A stretch of 64,000 nucleotides of DNA from Hydnum rufescens UP504 (lineage: Eukaryota; Basidiomycota; Agaricomycetes; Cantharellales; Hydnaceae), in assembly GCA_014904985.1 (NCBI GenBank), contig MU128954.1, forward strand, positions 105,450-169,449. The letters run 5' to 3'. Of the stretch, positions 60,304 through 64,000 are shown piece after piece. The notes below the pieces were generated by a model. That model saw only the letters and a list, made by a program, of their open reading frames with translations. It made no database searches and was not told where the DNA came from. Position 1 is the first letter of the stretch. Each line of letters opens with the position of its first letter. The position numbers and the translations under genes are program-made.

Positions 60304-62198
60304 TGAGTTAGTTGCATGGGCATATCTTGGGCCGATTGGGGGGTATTTTGGGGGCTGGCGGGCTGGCGGCAGCTCTTGAGTGTCTTAAAACGAACATCAG
60401 CGAGAGTGAAGTCTCGTGTGTCATCCTCATCTGGGAAGAGGTCTTTAGCACCTAGAGAGAAGTTGATAGGTGAGTGGGGGACGTAGGTCCTGGGGCCTGT
60501 CGACTGCTTGGGGCGGGTTGCATTTTGATGGTGTTGGTCTAAACTTCTCATGGCCCTTTACCTGTGTGGAGGGTTTGTGAGAGGGGCCCGGAACGGCGAG
60601 GCCTAGGCGGCGGCGTCGTTCCGGGCAGTTTCTGTCGGTGGAGCGGTGTTTTCTAGAGCAGTTGATGCACTTAGCTTCGGTATCCTCAGGGTGTTCACTT
60701 GTGGCGTGCTCAGCCTCGGGGACAGTGCAGATGAGACAACGTGCACCGTTATTGCAGTTCTCCACGCGGTGTGAGTACGACCCGCATTTAGGACAGTGCC
60801 ACAGTGGCTCACGATCCTCATATCTAGAAGTAGTACATCGGTACCCAAATAGGTAGATAGATTCGAGCGCTAGGAAGAAGTCCGCATCCTTCTGCTGACA
60901 CGAAGGTGAACTGGATAGAGGCACGTGATTTGGATTGGATGAATGATGGGGATCCCATCCAGCTGGGTTGAATGTAATGGCATAGGGCATTATAGTGTTC
61001 AACAATCCACCCGAGTTCTCTGTGGACCTCCTGAGGGGAGCGCGAGCCCCCTGACCATTGTCAGGTTGGGACTGAGTTGAGTTTGACACGGTAGAAATCT
61101 GCGTCTGGGCGAATATCTTTACATCTAAAGGATGAGTCAGGGGTGATGCATGCTGTGATCTCTGCTCCATATGGCAGGATATCGACAGCTGTGCATTTCT
61201 CAGAAGTCAGTATAATAGGGTTGCCTGAGCGAGAGTACTCAACCCCAACTACCCTTAAGTAGTGTGGGGTGTTGAGGTTCTCTAGCACAGTGTTGATTTG
61301 ATCATGGATCAGCATGCCCGTTGGGTCGTATTTCGATCGGGATTTTGGGCTCAATGTGAATTATAAGTCTGTGGGGGTTCCCTCGAGAGGAGGGTCCCCC
61401 AGGGATATCTGATTTTGATTTACTCAGCTTATTGTTTGGGCCATTGGGCAGCTTGTTAGATTTGGTGGCAAGTGCATAGGTCGGCTTCGGCAAGGACAGA
61501 TTCATCGGGGTTGCTGCCGTGGGTGCCGGTGGGCAGTTGGCAGGGCTGACAGAATATGGTATTTCAGGAGAATGGACCGGGATAGACCAAGTTGGAGCGC
61601 TTGGATCGTCTCCTGATAAGGTTTGGATTGTCTTCACCTGAACTAGGCACGTCTCTTTGGTGAGGTTTAGCTCATCTGTGGCCGAAGCATCCGGGCAGGG
61701 CTCCGGATCTTGAGTGGGCAGGGGTGGCAGGGGGCCCGACAAGCCAAGGAGTGAGGAGATCTCGTCTACCACACTTGTGATCCTATCAATGTCAATGTAA
61801 TTAGGGGGGACGGTGAGAGGGCCCACTGTCTCTAGGAGGTTAGTGACCTGCTCTCGTGCTGACTCAAGGTTAGTCACAATAGCATTAATAAGGGCTGCAC
61901 AATGTCTGTACTCAGCATTGGCTTCTTCCATGGCGAAAGGCTCGGAAATGCTGTCTTGTGTACCGTTATTTACTCTTGTTTGTTTGTGTCTTGGGCTAGG
62001 GGTCCTTGGGCGGGCATCCTGGTCCTTAACATAGGGCTGGTGAGCAATGCCGTTAGTGGACTTAGCGGATCTGGCAGGCCCGACTTGGCTAGCCTGTGGG
62101 TTAGCTTGGGGTGGAGAGGCATTGGACTCGTCTGGGGGGTGGAGTTCCATATCAATGTTGCTGGGGTTATTGCGGTCTGGGAAACTTGGAGCCGCCAT
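60300..62198 (-). pseudogene. LINE ORF1: gag-like protein with CCHC zinc knuckles (disrupted)
   Basis: Likely start ATG 62198 (MAAPSFPDRNNPSNIDMELH), followed by a Pro/Ser-rich region and a helical segment (LINAIVTNLESAREQVTNLL). After a frame change near 61310, a folded stretch follows: LIHDQINTVLENLNTPHYLR, then CTAVDILPYGAEITACITPD. Then come zinc knuckles WHCPKCGSYSHRVENCNNGA and CINCSRKHRSTDRNCP. A further change of frame near 60545 leads to LGAKDLFPDEDDTRDFTLAD and the stop at 60300-60302, which overlaps the ORF2 start. Role: binding of the element RNA. At least three frame changes make it defective as read. Confidence 0.7.
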
Positions 62199-62577
62199 TA
62201 TGGGGCAGGGGGGGATGTGGGGAGGGGAGAGGGGTAGGAAGGGGTGTGTGTGTGTGGTGGGGGTGTGGGGTATCTCTCGAACTGGTCTCACGGATTATGC
62301 TGGGAGAGAGTTGTTGTGCCCTTCTGGGGCTGCTTCAACAGCAAAACCGGCTGGGCAAATTGGTCCATGGCCTTACTTAATCAATCTGGGCTGCTAGCAG
62401 GGGAGATTGGGTGAGGGGTCCTCTTGGAAGGGGTGCCAGTAATTCGCGGGGCAAGGACTGAGACAAGCGGGGGCCGGAGTTTAACGTTACGGGGTCCTCG
62501 GTGATAAGTTGATGTAGTGGATACATTGGTGGCCTGGCATACGCCTTCATGGCACAGATACGGGCTTAAAATTGATT

Positions 62578-62595
62578 TCATCATCATCATCATCA
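62578..62595. repeat. (TCA)6 microsatellite
   Basis: Six TCA units at the right (5') border of the LINE, overlapping by two bases the first bases of the next inverted-repeat element. Seen directly. Confidence 0.85.
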
Positions 62596-62916
62596 AGCAC
62601 ATCAAATACCTGACTCTGCTTCCCGGACCCACAGTGTAAGGGGTAGTTCCGCATGAAGCTTACATAAGTGGGTTATGTAATAGCGAGCAATGGCAGTGCT
62701 GATTTTCTCACGGCCACCTTGAGCCTCGCACCCACTCTCACAACCCGGGCCCATTCTCTTGCTCGTTCGAATAGCTGGAGCTGTCAGTCCCTCAATGTTC
62801 CTTGTACTCTTCCTACTATATTCCCTACTGCAATCTCAATCAGAAAACCTCGCTCTCATATTTCGATATCGATATGAACTTATCCAGGAAGCAGAGTCGG
62901 GTATTTGATGTACTTG
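62594..62916. mobile_element. MITE-like inverted-repeat element, 323 bp
   Basis: 30-base inverted ends with two mismatches: CAAGCACATCAAATACCTGA... at 62594-62623 and the complement of CAAGTACATCAAATACCCGA... at 62887-62916, both running inward to CTCTGCTTCC. No convincing target duplication: the left flank is the TCA microsatellite. No coding content was recognised. A fold-back hairpin rather than a transposon is possible. Confidence 0.6.
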
Positions 62917-64000
62917 CTCGACTGGGGACTATCTCAGGTGTTGAATGACGGGCTACAGTGGCCACTGAAAAGACTGTTAATCAGGAAAGGGTTCCATGTA
63001 AATACATGTAAACTGTCTCTTCCCAACATCAAATTCAAACCCTACACCTCCCCAAAAGACTGGAGGCACTCCGGGCTGTGGAAAATTCCACAGGTTTCGC
63101 CTCGACATCAACCAAAATCCCTGGAATCTGCGAGACACCCTATTATACAGGATACTGGAACCTGGCTTTCCGAAGGTGCTGTGGGCCATGTCGGCATGGT
63201 ATGGGCTGCATGCTATCCACAATTGGTGGTTCTTCAGAGGACTGGGCAGCAGTGAACGAGGCACAAAGCTTCTCCCTGGCCGAGGGATGAATCTGTAAAC
63301 GAACAGGAAGATCCAAACGCGTTGCCACATCCGCAATTAGGGAACATGCGGGTAGTTAAAGGATTCTGGATGCAATCCTAACATCTAGGCGGAGTTACCT
63401 CTACTTGCGAACGATTCAGATTCGAGGGTCCATCTGCCTGCCATACACATCATTGTCGTGTCGGATGGGTACCGGTATGCGAACCGCCGAATTTCTAGTC
63501 ATTCCTACACCCCTGGACTTGAGTGTACTCTGGTCCCGCAGAGAAATGCGTGGTCGAGTCGGATAACACGGCGGCTTACCGGGATTGCGATCGGTGGCTG
63601 CATCCGGACGGGGGCGAGGGGCCCCCAGTCTCAACCATCAAACAGTCCCAGCATAGTCCTCTCACATTCCACATGCTCCACCTACCGGAGGCACGGCCGT
63701 AGATGCCGCGTCTGTTTAGGTAATCCACGATGATCATAAGCATGCATCGACACCATCTGAATTGGTCCTCACCAACTTCGCCCCCGACGTCGAAGTCCCA
63801 CCCCTCGCACACCAGACTGATACAGACGTGGCAGAGCGCGAATCCAAGAACGCACCTTAAATCTCTCCAAAGGTCCAAGCCCATATTTCTATTGACGCAC
63901 TCGTATCACTCGCCACCCTAATGAGAATACCAGCTCCAGGAGAGCACGGTGTAAAAATTCCACTTTGAACACTGATCGGTTGTTCGTCGCGCTAGCCGCG
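62917..64000. other. Unresolved right end
   Basis: No gene could be supported. The stretch 63725-63870 (+) reads STPSELVLTNFAPDVEV and PPLAHQTDTDVAERES with protein-like composition, and may be an exon of a gene continuing past the window. Long frames on the opposite strand (for example 63576-63884) are taken as shadows. Confidence 0.35.

Larger units (their letters stand above)
55990..62580 (-). mobile_element. Degenerate Tad-like non-LTR retrotransposon (LINE) with RNase H
   Basis: About 6.5 kb, read right to left: ORF1 with CCHC knuckles, then ORF2 with AP endonuclease, reverse transcriptase, RNase H and a C-terminal Cys/His motif. This order is that of Tad/I-like LINEs of fungi. ORF1 ends and ORF2 begins in an ATGA overlap at 60300-60303. 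Several stops and frameshifts make it non-autonomous now. No clear poly-A, 3' repeat or target-site duplication could be placed, so both ends are approximate. Confidence 0.85.

Overview
This window reads as nuclear DNA of a filamentous fungus, most likely a basidiomycete (Agaricomycotina). The genes are eukaryotic, closely packed on both strands, and cut by many short GT-AG introns, mostly about 45-66 bases. The gene set is fungal: Zn2Cys6 regulator, KRE6/SKN1 wall glucan proteins, UapA-type purine permease, CCC1 iron transporter, GCD10/TRM6. A Tad-like LINE carrying an RNase H domain fits the same assignment. I cannot name the species.

Layout, left to right. 1-517: partial unknown gene (-). 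974-2842: SEC2-type Rab exchange factor (+). 3120-4025: PBDC1 (-). 4270-5182: short SIN3-like gene with only PAH1/PAH2 (-). 5678-9637: SET1 histone H3K4 methyltransferase (-). 10938-12206: MoaB/CinA-like protein (+). 12207-14882: gene-poor, with a tandem repeat and an 817-bp inverted-repeat element. 14883-17016: Zn2Cys6 transcription factor (+). 17670-19958: purine permease (-). 21107-25816: ATAD2/Yta7/Abo1 AAA ATPase (+). 26424-27889: CCC1 (+). 28442-29939: GRE2/DFR-like reductase (-). 30659-31857: two adjacent inverted-repeat DNA elements. 34890-36935: COX6 (-) and a Tra2-like splicing factor (+) head to head. 37463-44016: two tandem KRE6/SKN1 genes (-). 45149-47061: HEM2 (-) and URM1 (+) head to head. 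48473-51703: SNM1/Artemis-family nuclease (+). 53130-55844: TRM6 (-) and prefoldin subunit 1 (+) head to head. About 55.99-62.58 kb: a degenerate LINE (-). 62594-62916: a small inverted-repeat element. The last kilobase is unresolved.

The genes are mostly unrelated housekeeping functions. They cover chromatin (SET1, ATAD2-like, SIN3-like), tRNA modification (TRM6, URM1), respiration and heme (COX6, HEM2), cell wall (KRE6/SKN1 pair) and transport (purine permease, CCC1). There is no metabolic cluster. Three housekeeping pairs share very short divergent promoters of 111, 62 and 104 bp.

Two points matter for any reader. First, several well-conserved genes (SEC2-like, zinc-cluster factor, ATAD2-like, SNM1-like, prefoldin 1) carry apparent one-base frame breaks. 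In prefoldin 1 it is a missing A in an A run. Base-level errors in the assembly are as likely as real mutations. Second, both KRE6/SKN1 copies can only be read through their C-terminus if an 11-nt micro-exon is spliced in. No convincing undescribed defence or biosynthetic system was found. The best novelty candidates are the micro-exon, the 780-bp TA-flanked element with an unknown 108-residue frame, and the PAH-only SIN3-like gene.
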